Shown here: piece after piece, positions 63,669-64,000 of the stretch
Numbering within the stretch: position 1 is the stretch's first letter
Layout of the letters: every line of letters begins with the position of its first letter
Assembly (NCBI GenBank): GCA_000169395.1
Contig: AAXZ01000002.1
Coordinates: forward strand, 124,001-188,000
DNA length: 64,000 bases
Reading direction: 5' to 3'
DNA from: Rhodobacteraceae bacterium HTCC2150
GTDB taxonomy: Bacteria; Pseudomonadota; Alphaproteobacteria; Rhodobacterales; Rhodobacteraceae
The notes under the pieces: generated by a model
Seen by the model: only the letters and a program-made list of their open reading frames with translations
Databases searched by the model: none
What the model was told of the DNA's origin: nothing
Made by a program: the position numbers and the translations under genes

Positions 63669-64000
63669 CTATGCCTTTGGTTCTGCTCCCAAAGCAACAA
63701 TCAACTGTGTTACGCGTTGACGCAAGTCAGTGGTCAGGGATTGTTCCGACAATAATTCTTGCAAAATCACAAGCGCACCTTCGACATCACCTGTTTCAAC
63801 GAGCACGACCGCCTTTTGTTCCAAAGCAATCAAACGAAACGCTTTTCCAGGTACAGCAAGTGCATCAAGCATGTCGATACGATCGGCAGCCGGTGCATCC
63901 GCGCCTTGCAACATCACCAATTTAAGACGGGCCAAATCTTTGTAAATCTCTTCGGCATCTGCATTGTCAATAATTGCAGTTAACGAGGCAATTGCTGCTG
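63669..64000 (-). CDS. TPR-like protein (YfgM type), partial
   Basis: This partial gene runs off the right end of the window; the last 110 codons are present. The helical sequence with IYKDLARLKLVMLQ, GKAFRLIALEQKAVVLVETGDVEGALVILQELL and TDLRQRVTQLIVALG matches the YfgM/tetratricopeptide family found immediately upstream of bamB and der. It is probably an inner membrane accessory protein of the Sec translocon. Confidence 0.82.
   Translation of the reverse strand, partial: AAIASLTAIIDNADAEEIYKDLARLKLVMLQGADAPAADRIDMLDALAVPGKAFRLIALEQKAVVLVETGDVEGALVILQELLSEQSLTTDLRQRVTQLIVALGAEPKA

Overview
The window comes from a marine alphaproteobacterium of the order Rhodobacterales (Roseobacter group). 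Three things point there: a Rhodobacter-capsulatus-type gene transfer agent (GTA) cluster in canonical order, a DddP-type DMSP lyase whose metal ligands fall at the published residue numbers, and Rhodobacterales gene neighbourhoods (yajC-secD-secF-Mth938-ccmABCDG; fabD-fabG-acpP-fabF-mltG). Base composition looks moderate, lower than in many roseobacters. The species cannot be named from sequence alone.

Layout. 1-12545 (minus strand) is the GTA structural cluster, from gene 1 (small terminase, 12545) down to gene 15 (host specificity, running off the left edge). 12737-17783 (minus) is fatty-acid synthesis plus mltG. 18018-19251 (plus) is rpsF-rpsR-rplI. 19293-23066 holds a LysR regulator, a Hint-domain protein and trigger factor. 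23237-26329 holds a periplasmic amidohydrolase, tRNA-Leu, glnB and glnA. 26446-28858 is a TetR/PspA/YiaAB envelope-stress module with three palindromic operators, then a DUF2585 protein. 29021-31642 holds two unrecognised proteins around a DUF3445 haem-demethylase-like gene. 31743-34453 is dddP plus an alpha/beta hydrolase-OsmC fusion. 34450-38537 carries an MFS transporter, bioY, two small proteins and purB. 38579-43715 carries an FAD oxidoreductase, a split-beta nitrile hydratase, an EamA transporter, a lipid acyltransferase and a DUF1223 protein. 43973-46657 is acnA, followed by an AT-rich gap and a second Hint protein. 49127-56016 (minus) is cytochrome c maturation plus the SecDF-YajC translocon. 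56148-64000 carries a pentapeptide-repeat membrane protein, serS, a LysE exporter, a DUF2235 hydrolase, der, bamB and a partial TPR gene.

The most unusual result is that the GTA cluster is nearly complete but broken in three genes. Gene 15 has an in-frame TAA at 1761-1763, after which the same frame stays open at every point checked to the window edge. Gene 7 has an in-frame TAA at codon 13. Gene 8 has a +1 frameshift in a run of eight G, and the conserved C-terminus is intact in the neighbouring frame. I saw no comparable break in the other 51 kb, which argues against general sequence error and for real decay of the GTA or an unusual mode of expression. Other points of interest are the operator array of the PspA module, the thiocyanate-hydrolase-like split of nitrile hydratase, the hydrolase-OsmC fusion beside dddP, the paired Hint-domain proteins, and the unrecognised proteins at 29021 and 30905.
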